From NCBI RefSeq assembly GCF_047556435.1, contig NZ_CP180210.1:1860001-1924000 (forward strand): a DNA stretch of 64,000 nt. The letters run 5' to 3'. Of this stretch, positions 25,623 to 34,529 are shown piece by piece. The position numbers and the translations under genes are program-made. Positions within the stretch are counted from its first letter, which is position 1, and every line of letters begins with the position of its first letter. The notes below the pieces were generated by a model. The model was given only the letters and a program-made list of their open reading frames with translations, was not told where the DNA came from and ran no database searches. Origin of the DNA: Alteromonas sp047556435. Lineage in GTDB: Bacteria > Pseudomonadota > Gammaproteobacteria > Enterobacterales > Alteromonadaceae.

Positions 25623-26438
25623 CTAGTCAAACACCGCGACGGTCTGCCTGCTTAGCGCAATAACATCGCCGTGTGCGTTCCATATGGTAGCTTCGGTATG
25701 CCCATAGCCATCTGCCGCCTGGCGGGTGTGGCACTGATATGCAAACCAGTCTGTACCGCTGACTTCATGATGAGGATGAATAAATTCAATGTTCCAGCTT
25801 ACCGTGCTGGCGGGTGCCGGAAACTTCATCATCTGTAACAGCGTAGGGGGCCAGGCATCAATCAGTGTAATCAGATGGGCATCGGTAATACGCTCAGGTG
25901 GTTGCTTAAAGCGCATAAAACCATGATAAGCGCTGTCTTTTTTCCAGCTAAACGGCAGTCCGCCTTTATCAATGGACAAATCAAAGTTACGCACAAAACG
26001 CGGGGTCACTTTGGGGATTTGTGGAATAAACTTGCCCTTTTTGGGAATGTCCATACCGTGATCCTCAGTACACTCCACCTTGATCCCAGACTTTCTCGCT
26101 TTACCAAAACAGGCCTGGCAAAACACGCAGATTTTGCCATTTTGAATAATTTGTCCGGAAAACTGAGACACGTTACTGCCTTCACGTAGGCGGGTCACCT
26201 CGATAGTAAAAGGCGTGTCCAGTGCCAGGGGACCCACAAAGTTCGTCGTAAACGACCGCAGTAACCGGGCATCGTGTACCTGGCGGACGATAGCTTTATA
26301 TATCATACCAGCGGAAACACCGCCAAATGCGGTACGGCCCTGTGCCCAGGTGTCGGGGATCACTCGCTCATTAAATACCCATTTTGAATCACTCACCTGA
26401 ACAGGAGTGGGCAGGGATAATAACTCGTCTACATGCAT
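25623..26438 (-). CDS. Thioesterase family protein (TesB-like double hotdog)
   Basis: A 271-residue predicted acyl-CoA thioesterase. First hotdog: DTWAQGRTAFGGVSAGMIY and LRSFTTNFVGPLALD. Second hotdog: ITDAHLITLIDAWPPTLLQ and VSWNIEFIHPHHEVSG, with a C-terminal ADGYGHTEATIWNAHGDVIALSRQTVAVFD that splits the typical closing strands. This layout fits the TesB-like/4HBT_3 group hydrolysing acyl-CoA to free acid and CoA. The acyl chain is unknown. It is divergent from an MFS transporter gene, with an inverted repeat between. Confidence 0.8.
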   Translation of the reverse strand: MHVDELLSLPTPVQVSDSKWVFNERVIPDTWAQGRTAFGGVSAGMIYKAIVRQVHDARLLRSFTTNFVGPLALDTPFTIEVTRLREGSNVSQFSGQIIQNGKICVFCQACFGKARKSGIKVECTEDHGMDIPKKGKFIPQIPKVTPRFVRNFDLSIDKGGLPFSWKKDSAYHGFMRFKQPPERITDAHLITLIDAWPPTLLQMMKFPAPASTVSWNIEFIHPHHEVSGTDWFAYQCHTRQAADGYGHTEATIWNAHGDVIALSRQTVAVFD

Positions 26439-26521
26439 AATGTTCTGGTCCGATCAGTTCAGTGACGTCATCCTAACCTATCCTTACATCGCCGCCAAAT
26501 AGAATGCTAATACATCTACTT

Positions 26522-26542
26522 ATGTTAACAAATAACTAACAT
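26522..26542. promoter_or_regulatory. Inverted repeat between thioesterase and MFS genes
   Basis: ATGTTA (26522-26527) and TAACAT (26537-26542) with a 9-bp AT-rich spacer, midway between divergent genes. The size and position suit a TetR- or MarR-type operator; the regulator is not in the immediate neighbourhood. Confidence 0.3.
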
Positions 26543-26604
26543 TTAGTGGTAAGCATCAGAGTCTTACGTAGACTGGGATAAACTATCAGCAAGTCAGGTG
26601 AATT

Positions 26605-27924
26605 ATGTCTCAATCAGGCGTGGCGACAGCCTCTAAAACAGAGTCGGGGTCAAAAGCATATCGTAATTACGTGCTTTTCATTCTGACGCTGGTTTATGCG
26701 TTTAACTTTATTGACCGGCAGATTGTCGGCATTCTCTCCCCGTTCATTAAAGCTGACCTTGGGCTTGATGACGCTCAGTTAGGCTGGTTGAAAGGCATTT
26801 ACTTCGCCTTGTTGTACACCATAGTGGGGATCCCCATTGCCTGGCTGGCGGACCGCTACAACCGGGTGAATATTATCGCAATCTCTTTGACCATGTGGAG
26901 TGGCTTTACAGCGGCTTCCGGTTTTGCTGCGAATTACTTCCAGCTGGCCATGGCGCGAATTGGGGTAGGTATTGGTGAGGCGGGAGGCAGTCCACCGGCT
27001 CACAGTATTATTTCTGATTTGTTTCCGAAAGAGAAACGTGCCGGGGCATTGGCAATTTACTCGCTGGGAATTCCCTTTGGGATCATGCTGGCATTTTTCG
27101 CCTCTGCGTTTTTTCTGCAGGGTGGAAAAGCCGATTGGCGAACAGTGATGATTAGCGTGGGTTTGCCCGGTATCGCGCTTGCGATATTGCTTAAGTTCAC
27201 GGTGAAAGAGCCTGCCAGAAGCGCAGCGAAAGCGCCGGCTGAGGGGGTAAAAGGACCTACCGTCTGGACGTCGGTGAAAGCACTCTTAAGTGTGCCTACC
27301 TGGTGGGGAATGGCGTTAGGTATTTCCTTTGCGTCTTTTGGTAACTACGCGATTTCAACCTGGATCATTGACTACTATGTTCGCGCATTTGCAGGGCTGG
27401 ACATTACCCTGCTGCTGGTCGTATTCGGTATTACTAACGGTACAGCCTATGCGGGAGGCGTGTGGCTGGGTGGTGTTATCGCTGACAAGTGGGGCAAAAC
27501 CAACAAGAAAGCCTATGCATTGTTGCCTGCCATCACCTTAATCATCGGTGTGCCGGCGTTCTATTTTGCGCTGCAGGTACAGGATTTATGGACCTCCGTC
27601 GCGTTGCTCACTATTTTACTGTTTACCACCGGCTTCTATTTCGGTCCCTGTTTTGCCATGGCGCAAACCCTGGCGCCGGTGAATGTAAGAGCGATGTCTA
27701 CGGCGCTGTTTTTCTTTGTATTAAATATTATCGCGCTGGGTGGCGGACCAACTATAACCGGCATCATCAGTCAGGCGCTGGTGCCTTCGCTGGGTGAAAC
27801 TGAAGCGCTCAGACAGGCACTATTATACCTTATTATTCCGTATGCTATCGCCATTCTGGTATTCTTCTGGACCAGTACCAAGATTGTGAAAGACTGGGAT
27901 GCGGCGGAGGCCAGCGGCCAGTAG
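26605..27924 (+). CDS. MFS transporter, spinster-like
   Basis: A 439-residue transporter with 12 predicted membrane helices. The start is typical of the spinster-type group: NYVLFILTLVYAFNFIDRQIVGIL, then the MFS loop GWLKGIYFALLYTIVGIPIAWLADRYNR and GEAGGSPPAHSIISDLFPKE. Substrates of bacterial members are mostly unknown (organic acids, lipids or aromatics have been proposed). A 22-bp gap separates it from the following alpha/beta hydrolase gene, so they likely share a transcript, hinting that it may import a substrate of the hydrolase. Confidence 0.85.
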   Translation: MSQSGVATASKTESGSKAYRNYVLFILTLVYAFNFIDRQIVGILSPFIKADLGLDDAQLGWLKGIYFALLYTIVGIPIAWLADRYNRVNIIAISLTMWSGFTAASGFAANYFQLAMARIGVGIGEAGGSPPAHSIISDLFPKEKRAGALAIYSLGIPFGIMLAFFASAFFLQGGKADWRTVMISVGLPGIALAILLKFTVKEPARSAAKAPAEGVKGPTVWTSVKALLSVPTWWGMALGISFASFGNYAISTWIIDYYVRAFAGLDITLLLVVFGITNGTAYAGGVWLGGVIADKWGKTNKKAYALLPAITLIIGVPAFYFALQVQDLWTSVALLTILLFTTGFYFGPCFAMAQTLAPVNVRAMSTALFFFVLNIIALGGGPTITGIISQALVPSLGETEALRQALLYLIIPYAIAILVFFWTSTKIVKDWDAAEASGQ

Positions 27925-27946
27925 TATATAACCAGTAGGAGTCAGT

Positions 27947-28819
27947 GTGGATAAGCAATATGATGTAACCAGGCATGCCAGTGACAACGTTATGCAAACT
28001 GCCTCCACTCTCACTCCGGTAACGTACCACTTCGGCCATGCCAACGGCTTTCCGGCTGAAAGTTACAATGTGCTTTTCAATGCGCTGCCAGCACACTGGC
28101 AGCGCTTAAGCGTGTCTAAGTTCGGCCATACTCCTCAGTATCCGGTCAGCGCAAACTGGCGTAGTCAGGTGGATGAACTCATTGCCCATGTTAAAGCCAA
28201 ACGCCCGGACTCGCAGCCTGTGTATGCTGTCGGTCATTCTTTTGGTGCCGTTATTTCCTATATGGCAGCGTGCGAACAACCTTCACTGTTCAAGGGCCTG
28301 ATTATGTTCGATCCGCCACTTGTGACAGGGGTCGCCAGTTTATTTTTCCGATTGATCAAACACACGCCGTATATCGACAAACTCACGCCCGCACGACTGG
28401 CAGCGTCAAGACGAACTACCTGGCCAAAAAGCACGGATCTGGTGGCTTATTTTAAGGATAAGGGGCTGTTTAAAAATATGGACAAACGCTGTGTTGAAGA
28501 TTACGTCCATGCGGTTACGCGCCTGCGTGGCTATCACTGGCATCTGACATTCAACGCCGATGTCGAAGCTGAACTGTTTCGAAATGTGCCGCATAATTTG
28601 CACACCTATTACGGCAAACTGGCATGTCCGGCAGTATTGGTGACGGCCAAAGATACCACGGTTTGCACAGAGCAAAGACGAAATCCGTTTATCAAAGGGA
28701 ATAACCTTCGACATGATGTCTTACCGGGCGGACATATGTTTGTTCTGGAGCGGCCTGAGGCGGTGGCGGATTATATCACCGCCACAATTTCGGGCTGGGA
28801 AGCGGCTCAGGAAGCCTGA
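27947..28819 (+). CDS. Alpha/beta hydrolase
   Basis: A 290-residue serine hydrolase. The nucleophile elbow is GHSFGA in VYAVGHSFGAVISYMA. The oxyanion region is YHFGHANGFPAESY, and a late GGHMFVLERPEAV supplies the His. Substrate unknown; the fold fits esterases and C-C hydrolases. The start is GTG at 27947 with AGGAG five bases upstream. It follows the MFS transporter by 22 bp, and its 3' end overlaps glgC by 13 bp on the opposite strand. Confidence 0.85.
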   Translation: MDKQYDVTRHASDNVMQTASTLTPVTYHFGHANGFPAESYNVLFNALPAHWQRLSVSKFGHTPQYPVSANWRSQVDELIAHVKAKRPDSQPVYAVGHSFGAVISYMAACEQPSLFKGLIMFDPPLVTGVASLFFRLIKHTPYIDKLTPARLAASRRTTWPKSTDLVAYFKDKGLFKNMDKRCVEDYVHAVTRLRGYHWHLTFNADVEAELFRNVPHNLHTYYGKLACPAVLVTAKDTTVCTEQRRNPFIKGNNLRHDVLPGGHMFVLERPEAVADYITATISGWEAAQEA

Positions 28820-30081
28820 AGCCCGCCAACCGGCTGGCCTAGCATTTCGCGGGTAACCAGCACGACGCCTTTATCTGACACTCTGAAGCCGCGAGCGCGA
28901 TCTTCGTCATGGTTGTAACCGATAACCGTGCCTTCAGGGATAACGCAACCACGGTCGATAATGACTTTTTTCAGTTTGCAGTGTCGCATTACTTCGACGT
29001 CCGGCAACATCACCGCTTCTTCAATCAGTCCATAGGAATGCACTCGCACATTAGAGAAACATAAACTTCGGCGTAGCGTCGATCCGGAAATAATACAGCC
29101 GCCGGACACCACTGAGTTAATGGCTTCACCCCGGCGATCATTGTCTTCCCAAACAAATTTGGCAGGTGGTAATTGCTCCTGATAAGTCCAGATAGGCCAT
29201 TTCTGATCGTACAGATTGAGTTGTGGAACGGGTGCCACCATTTCCATGTTGGCTTCCCAGAATGAGTCAATCGTTCCCACATCGCGCCAGTATGCGTTGC
29301 CGTCGTGGCCCCCTTCGAAGGGATAAGCACAGACAATGTGATCTTTGATGATAGAAGGAATGATGTCTTTGCCGAAGTCTCTTTGAGAGCCCGAGGTTTC
29401 CGCGTCACGGCGAAGTTGTTCGAATAAAAATTCAGTGTCAAAAACGTAATTACCCATAGAGGCCAGACAGCGGGTAGGGTCGTTGGGCAGTGGTGTGGGC
29501 GAGGCAGGCTTTTCTTCAAAGCCAAGAATTCGGTAATCCTCATCCACAGACATTACCCCGAATGCGCCCGCAGCTTCCTCTAACGGCACCGACATGCAGG
29601 ATACCGTCATTTTTGCGCCGCTTTCTTTATGACGTGCCAGCATGTTGCCGTAATCCATGCGATAGATATGATCACCTGAAAGGATCATGACATACTTTGG
29701 TAACTCATCTCGGATAATGTCAATGTTCTGAAAAACGGCATCAGCAGTTCCCTCGTACCAACTATCAGAAAATCGCTGTGAAGCCGGTAAAATTTCAACG
29801 GACTCACCAAGTTCCTTTTTGAAGTGCCCCCAGCCCCGCACCAGATGACGGATCAATGAGTGTGATTTATATTGAGTGACAACACCGATCCGGCGAATTC
29901 CCGAATTAACGCAGTTCGACAGCGGAAAATCGATAATTCGAAACTTTCCGCCGAAATACAACGCCGGTTTCGCTCGCCAGTTGGTCAGTTCATGCAGCCT
30001 TGACCCTTTTCCGCCTGCGAGAATAAGTGCATAGGTATCCCGGGTCAGGTTACTAATATAGCGTGAACTGTGATCTGCCAT
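28807..30081 (-). CDS. glgC: Glucose-1-phosphate adenylyltransferase
   Basis: About 424 residues, making ADP-glucose for glycogen. Seen: the nucleotide loop ALILAGGKGSRLHELT, RAKPALYFGGKFRIIDFPLSN, YEGTADAVFQN, LSGDHIYRMDY, FEEKPASP, GNYVFD, and a C-terminal left-handed beta-helix part (SGSTLRRSLCFSNVRV, VIDRGCVIPEG). It is full length. The ATG at 30081 has GGAG nearby; an in-frame start at 30141 is less likely. No other glycogen genes are next to it, so glgA/glgB must be elsewhere. Confidence 0.95.
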   Translation of the reverse strand: MADHSSRYISNLTRDTYALILAGGKGSRLHELTNWRAKPALYFGGKFRIIDFPLSNCVNSGIRRIGVVTQYKSHSLIRHLVRGWGHFKKELGESVEILPASQRFSDSWYEGTADAVFQNIDIIRDELPKYVMILSGDHIYRMDYGNMLARHKESGAKMTVSCMSVPLEEAAGAFGVMSVDEDYRILGFEEKPASPTPLPNDPTRCLASMGNYVFDTEFLFEQLRRDAETSGSQRDFGKDIIPSIIKDHIVCAYPFEGGHDGNAYWRDVGTIDSFWEANMEMVAPVPQLNLYDQKWPIWTYQEQLPPAKFVWEDNDRRGEAINSVVSGGCIISGSTLRRSLCFSNVRVHSYGLIEEAVMLPDVEVMRHCKLKKVIIDRGCVIPEGTVIGYNHDEDRARGFRVSDKGVVLVTREMLGQPVGGLQAS

Positions 30082-30161
30082 CTCTTTATCTCCATCGATC
30101 TGGACACGATACCACTGTGTCATATTGTTTATGTGGCGCATATCGCCGTTATCGAGAGGGT

Positions 30162-30176
30162 CTGTTGCATCAACAG
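30162..30176. promoter_or_regulatory. Perfect palindrome CTGTTG-CAT-CAACAG
   Basis: A 6-3-6 perfect inverted repeat in the 270-bp gap between the divergent glgC and nucleoside hydrolase genes, 81 bp upstream of glgC. Possible operator; no cognate regulator is obvious. Confidence 0.3.
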
Positions 30177-30351
30177 CAGCCCCGGATCTGGCATCGCATA
30201 CTACAGTGTCCGGTGGTAGAGGCGACGACGTTAATTGTCCGTGATAACCTTAAATCCATATTACACAAGAAAAAATAATATGCCATGAAAGTGTGTCAGG
30301 TGTTTGGACTTACACCATTGGTGCTCAGGATTAGCATGCTCAGGAGAATGT

Positions 30352-31302
30352 ATGACTGTTTCAGTAACCAGACGCCGGGTGATTTTTGATCATGACGGTG
30401 GCATTGATGACTTATTGTCGCTTTTGCTGTTGTTGCGCATGCCGAATATCGATTTGGTGGGGGTATGTATCACGCCTGCAGACTGTTATCCCGATGATGC
30501 TCTGACATCGACACTAAAAATACTCACGTTGTGTGGGAAAAATGACATCCCGGTTGTCGTTGGCAACAAGACAGGGCCCAATCCGTTTCCACCGGACTGG
30601 CGCGCGCAGCCGCGAATTTGTCACTCACTGCCCGCCATGTTGCGGGTACAGGAAACGCAGTCCAATCACTCTGGCGTTCCTGCTCATCAGTTTATTCGCG
30701 ATATATTGCAACATAGTGATACGCCGCTTACCGTGCTCATGACCGGACCAGCAACCAATCTGATGTGGGCGTTGCACGACCATCCTGTGCTTTTCGACAA
30801 GGTGGAAGAGGTAGTGTGGATGGGTGGCGCCATTGATGTAAAAGGGAACGTGGCGATGCACGACCACGATGGCAGCGCTGAGTGGAATGCGTATTGGGAT
30901 CCTGCGGCCACGGCATGGCTACTCGCGAGTGGGCTATCGGTGTGCCTGGTTCCCCTTGACGCCACAAATGCCTTGCCTGTAAACCGTGACTTTCTCTGCG
31001 AGCTGGCGGCATGTAACACGCCGGTTTCCGATCTCGCAGGTCAGTTTTGGGCTGCCACGGTGACGGCTATTCCTACCTACGAATTTACCTATTTTATGTG
31101 GGATATACTGTCCACCAGTATATTAGGTCTGCCAACACACGCATACGAACGCGAAACAGGCACATTGTCTGCTTCTACCTCAGCGCCACAGGCCGGCAGA
31201 GTTTATCGCGATCCGCAAGGCGGTGAAGTGAGTTGGGTAGCATCGGTGCAGGCGCAGGAAGCGAGGAGGTTTGTATTACAGCATCTCTGCGGAGAATTTT
31301 AA
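30352..31302 (+). CDS. Nucleoside hydrolase
   Basis: About 316 residues of the inosine-uridine-preferring nucleoside N-ribohydrolase family, which splits nucleosides to base and ribose. The calcium-binding N-terminal motif is FDHDGGIDDLLSLLLL (a DxDxGxDD form with the usual middle Thr replaced by His). TGPATNLMWAL, VVWMGGAIDVKGN and EWNAYWDPAA also match. The last holds the Asn-Asp region. The ATG at 30352 follows CAGGAG. It stands alone and may serve nucleoside salvage together with the phosphoribosyltransferase at 10886, though they are far apart. Confidence 0.88.
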   Translation: MTVSVTRRRVIFDHDGGIDDLLSLLLLLRMPNIDLVGVCITPADCYPDDALTSTLKILTLCGKNDIPVVVGNKTGPNPFPPDWRAQPRICHSLPAMLRVQETQSNHSGVPAHQFIRDILQHSDTPLTVLMTGPATNLMWALHDHPVLFDKVEEVVWMGGAIDVKGNVAMHDHDGSAEWNAYWDPAATAWLLASGLSVCLVPLDATNALPVNRDFLCELAACNTPVSDLAGQFWAATVTAIPTYEFTYFMWDILSTSILGLPTHAYERETGTLSASTSAPQAGRVYRDPQGGEVSWVASVQAQEARRFVLQHLCGEF

Positions 31303-31372
31303 TCGCACACTGCTAATTGTTAATCTTTTGTTATAATCTGGTCGGTGCAGTTACTACATTACGGAGAAAAGC

Positions 31373-31906
31373 ATGTCGATGCTGAAAAAATTAATCTATG
31401 GACTTTTGATTATTATCGCTGTTGCTGCGGTCGTCGGCTTTATGCTGCCCGGTGACTATAAAGTTGAGCGTAGCATTGTCATTGATGCATCACCCAATAA
31501 AATTTACGAACATGTGGTCGATCTCAAAGCCTGGCCGCAGTGGGGGGTATGGTTCCAGCGTGATCCACAAATGCAAATATCGTACGGTGGGCCAGACCGT
31601 GCAATAGGCATGCGTTCAAAATGGGCAAGCGAAACGCAGGGCGACGGTGAAATGGAAATTATCCACCTGGAGCACAACCGCTTAGTGGAATATAGTTTGT
31701 ACTTTCCCGAATTTGATATGGGTTCTGTTGGTCGTGTTACACTCGAGCCGACAGATGACGGCACCCGCGTTACCTGGAGTGATGAAGGTGAGGTGGGCAA
31801 CAACCCAATGGATCGTTACTTTGTACTTATGCTGGACGACATGATTGGTTCGGATTTTGAGACCGGACTGGAAAACCTGAAAACGGTTGTTGAAAATCAG
31901 GGGTAA
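31373..31906 (+). CDS. SRPBCC family protein with N-terminal membrane helix
   Basis: A 177-residue protein with one N-terminal membrane helix (LIYGLLIIIAVAAVVGFML) followed by a START/polyketide-cyclase-like SRPBCC domain. The domain shows VERSIVIDASPNKIYEHVVDLKAWPQW, the classical entry strand, then SYGGPDRAIGMRSKW and VTLEPTDDGTRVTWSDEG. The fold binds hydrophobic ligands; the ligand here is unknown. The orientation suggests a membrane-anchored protein. It lies 70 bp after the nucleoside hydrolase gene and is followed by a terminator. Confidence 0.8.
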   Translation: MSMLKKLIYGLLIIIAVAAVVGFMLPGDYKVERSIVIDASPNKIYEHVVDLKAWPQWGVWFQRDPQMQISYGGPDRAIGMRSKWASETQGDGEMEIIHLEHNRLVEYSLYFPEFDMGSVGRVTLEPTDDGTRVTWSDEGEVGNNPMDRYFVLMLDDMIGSDFETGLENLKTVVENQG

Positions 31907-31963
31907 CCATTTCACTTTCCGTTTTTGTCAGTGAAACGGATTTAACCATTTGCCCGATACGGT

Positions 31964-32000
31964 AAAAGCGCGCACTCAAAAAGTGCGCGTTTTTGTTTTG
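31964..32000 (+). terminator. Intrinsic terminator after the SRPBCC gene
   Basis: CGCGCACT (31969-31976) and AGTGCGCG (31982-31989) form a perfect 8-bp stem, with a 5-base loop, an A-run before it and a T-rich run after. Confidence 0.85.
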
Positions 32001-32255
32001 TGCGAACACAAAACTGCGATCTGGCGAGGACACTTGGTGAACGAGCGAGTAGGGTGTCAGAGCCAAACCGCCTGATCTTACTGATAAAAAATAGCGTAAC
32101 GAATCGGGTTGTAAAAATCCTGACTGGTTTGTTGGTAACGCAGTCATCAACGCAAAACGACAAAGCAAAATTCTGCGTGGCTTCTGCCTCATTCCGGACA
32201 AATCTGGTAAGGCAAAATGACGGCATGCCAGACACAGGCGTAAGAGGAGTTACGG
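32001..32255. other. Intergenic stretch, open in several frames
   Basis: The last two thirds of a 349-bp gap. Overlapping open frames of 90 to 124 codons exist on both strands (for example 32000-32272 plus), but none has a ribosome-binding site or a protein pattern I recognise. It may be a decayed or repetitive sequence. The only functional element seen is GAGGAG near 32242, the ribosome-binding site of the next gene. Confidence 0.35.
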
Positions 32256-33443
32256 GTGGCGATAAGCAATAAGATAAAACTGGTGGTAGGGCTGGCGTTT
32301 AACAAGTTGGCAGATTTATTGGTATCGCCCAAAACAACACTGCCGGCATTGTTAATAACGCTTGGTGCGCCCAGCTGGATGGTAGGCTGGCTGGTGCCAA
32401 TTCGGGAATCCGGCGCATTACTGCCGCAAGCCGGTATTGGTGTTATCTTGCGCCGCTACTCAGCACGCCACCATGTCTGGCGTATCGGAATGGCAGTTCA
32501 AATCTCCGCGGTTTGCAGTATGGTGGCAGCATCAATGATGCTGACCAGCGCGACAGCGGGATGGGTGGTGCTTGGTGCGCTTGCAGCCCTTAGCCTGGGG
32601 CGTTCCGCCTGTTCGTTAACGTTTAAAGACATTGAAGCTGACATCGCGCCGAAAGGCGAGCGCGGCAGGCTCATTGGTATCGCCTCAACAGCATCTGGTG
32701 TTGTCACCCTGCTGGTGGCAGTGCCTTTGGTTTATTTCCAGGACAAGCTCGGAGACAGCGTGGCAATAGGGCTGCTTGGACTCGCTGCTTTATCATTTAT
32801 CACGACCTTTCTGATTATCCTGCCGGTAAAGACTTACGTTGATATTGATACACCAACAGCAAATAGTGACAAGACGCGATTCTGGCAGTTTGACAGTGTG
32901 GTGTATCGATTCGTTCTGGTACGGGGCTTGTTCGTGCACTCGGCGTTAGTGGCACCTTACTTTATGCTTGAAAGTGATTACGGCGCGCAAGCCCTGTTGC
33001 CGCTCTATCTGGCTGCGCAAGCTGCGGCGACAATGCTATCGTCATTTTTCTGGGGAACGGTGTCTGATAAAAGTGCCAGACTTACGCTGCAATTGGCGGG
33101 GGCGCTGGCCATTCTCGCTTGTGTGGGGTTATTACTAATGGACGCAACATCATTATGGCTTTCTGCTGCGTTGTTTTTTGTGCTCTCCATTGCCCACGCA
33201 GGGGTCAGGACAGGCCGTAAAACGTATAGCCTGGACGTCAAGTCGGGTCAGGACAGGACTGAGCTGGTAGCTTTCAGTAATACTGCAATTGGCATTATTC
33301 TGCTGGGCTTTGGCGCAATGTATGCGGCGCTGGCCCCGTTAATCTCATTTTCAGTTGTCTACATCATGACTGCGTTTCTGGCGCTGGGTATTGTTCTCAG
33401 TTTTATTTTGCCCGGCGAAAAGCAGGACAATAGTCAGGTGTGA
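32256..33443 (+). CDS. MFS transporter
   Basis: A 395-residue protein with 12 predicted membrane helices and MFS-like loops (GVILRRYSARHHVWRIGM; AALSLGRSACSLTFKD; WGTVSDKSARLTLQLAGA; GVRTGRKTYSLDV). It does not carry enough signature to name a subfamily or substrate. The start is GTG at 32256, with GAGGAG about eight bases upstream. A terminator follows. It appears to be transcribed alone. Confidence 0.75.
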   Translation: MAISNKIKLVVGLAFNKLADLLVSPKTTLPALLITLGAPSWMVGWLVPIRESGALLPQAGIGVILRRYSARHHVWRIGMAVQISAVCSMVAASMMLTSATAGWVVLGALAALSLGRSACSLTFKDIEADIAPKGERGRLIGIASTASGVVTLLVAVPLVYFQDKLGDSVAIGLLGLAALSFITTFLIILPVKTYVDIDTPTANSDKTRFWQFDSVVYRFVLVRGLFVHSALVAPYFMLESDYGAQALLPLYLAAQAAATMLSSFFWGTVSDKSARLTLQLAGALAILACVGLLLMDATSLWLSAALFFVLSIAHAGVRTGRKTYSLDVKSGQDRTELVAFSNTAIGIILLGFGAMYAALAPLISFSVVYIMTAFLALGIVLSFILPGEKQDNSQV

Positions 33444-33474
33444 TTTACCGGGGAAATATCGAAACCGGGACACA

Positions 33475-33506
33475 AAAAAGCTCAGTTACAATTGTTGAGC
33501 TTTTTC
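33475..33506 (+). terminator. Intrinsic terminator after the MFS gene
   Basis: AAAAAGCTCA pairs with TGAGCTTTTT across an 11-base loop; A-run and T-run make it usable from both sides. Confidence 0.8.
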
Positions 33507-33617
33507 TTTTGTCTGACGGGAACGGACCTGGGCCTAAAGGCAGCTGTGCAGTGCTGCCGGGACGATCATCAGCCGCACAGCGTGGGACCATTGCGCATAT
33601 TGCGTAACAGTTTCGGT

Positions 33618-34529
33618 CTATTTAACTCCCATCGCAACAGCAACTTTGGATACCGGAGGGCGCTGTATGACACCGCTGATATGGCGTGTCGCTTCAAGCA
33701 GAATATCCATCGACACGCCGGTATCAATACCCATGCCGTTTAACATATACAGCACATCTTCTGTCGCAACGTTACCGCTGGCTCCCTGTGCATAAGGACA
33801 GCCACCTAATCCGGCCACCGCACTGTCAATTGTGCTGATGCCATGTTCCAGGGCTACCAGCAGGTTTGCCAGCGCCTGCCCGTAGGTATCATGAAAATGT
33901 GCAGCAAGCGCAGAAGCTGGTGCAACCTCAAGCACGGCTGCCAGCATGGCTGCAGTTTTCACCGGTGTTCCGGTGCCGATGGTGTCACCCAGAGAAACCT
34001 CGTAACACCCCATGTCCAGCAGAGTACGGGTAACCTCTGCCACAGACTGAGGAGACACGTCTCCCTCATAAGGGCACCCGAGTACACACGATACATACCC
34101 CCGCACTCTGATATTTTGTGCTTTCGCTGCTTCCATCACCGGCGTAAAGCGCTCCAGGCTTTCGGCGATAGAACAGTTAATGTTTTTCTGCGAAAACGCT
34201 TCGGAGGCGGCACCAAACACTGCCACTTCATCGGCGCCCGCTGCCACGGCGTTGTCAAAGCCTTTTATATTGGGAGTCAGCGCTGAATACACAGCAACAG
34301 GTTTGCGGGTAATACCGGCAAACACAGCGGCGGAGTCTGCCATTTGTGGCACCCATTTGGGTGACACAAAGCTGCCGGTTTCAATGCGCTTGAGCCCGGC
34401 TTCTGCCAACAGATTAACCAAGGCAATTTTATGCGCCGTGCTCACTTGTGCTTTTTCATTTTGTAAGCCATCGCGAGGGCCGACCTCGACAATGCTGACC
34501 TTATCCGGATACGATTTACTCATCTTCAT
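33618..34529 (-). CDS. liuE: Hydroxymethylglutaryl-CoA lyase
   Basis: A 303-residue TIM-barrel enzyme that splits HMG-CoA into acetyl-CoA and acetoacetate, the last step of leucine breakdown. Seen: VEVGPRDGLQNEK with the metal-binding Asp, SFVSPKWVPQMAD, GYVSCVLGCPYEGDV, LGDTIGTGTP, HFHDTYGQALAN with metal-binding His, and GLGGCPYAQGASGNVATED with the catalytic Cys region. It is the last gene of the liu operon and overlaps liuD by 14 bp. Confidence 0.95.
   Translation of the reverse strand: MKMSKSYPDKVSIVEVGPRDGLQNEKAQVSTAHKIALVNLLAEAGLKRIETGSFVSPKWVPQMADSAAVFAGITRKPVAVYSALTPNIKGFDNAVAAGADEVAVFGAASEAFSQKNINCSIAESLERFTPVMEAAKAQNIRVRGYVSCVLGCPYEGDVSPQSVAEVTRTLLDMGCYEVSLGDTIGTGTPVKTAAMLAAVLEVAPASALAAHFHDTYGQALANLLVALEHGISTIDSAVAGLGGCPYAQGASGNVATEDVLYMLNGMGIDTGVSMDILLEATRHISGVIQRPPVSKVAVAMGVK

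Noticed and set aside
32000..32272. Open frame of 90 codons overlapping the MFS gene start
   Set aside because: No ribosome-binding site, low-complexity-like composition, and equally long frames on the opposite strand.
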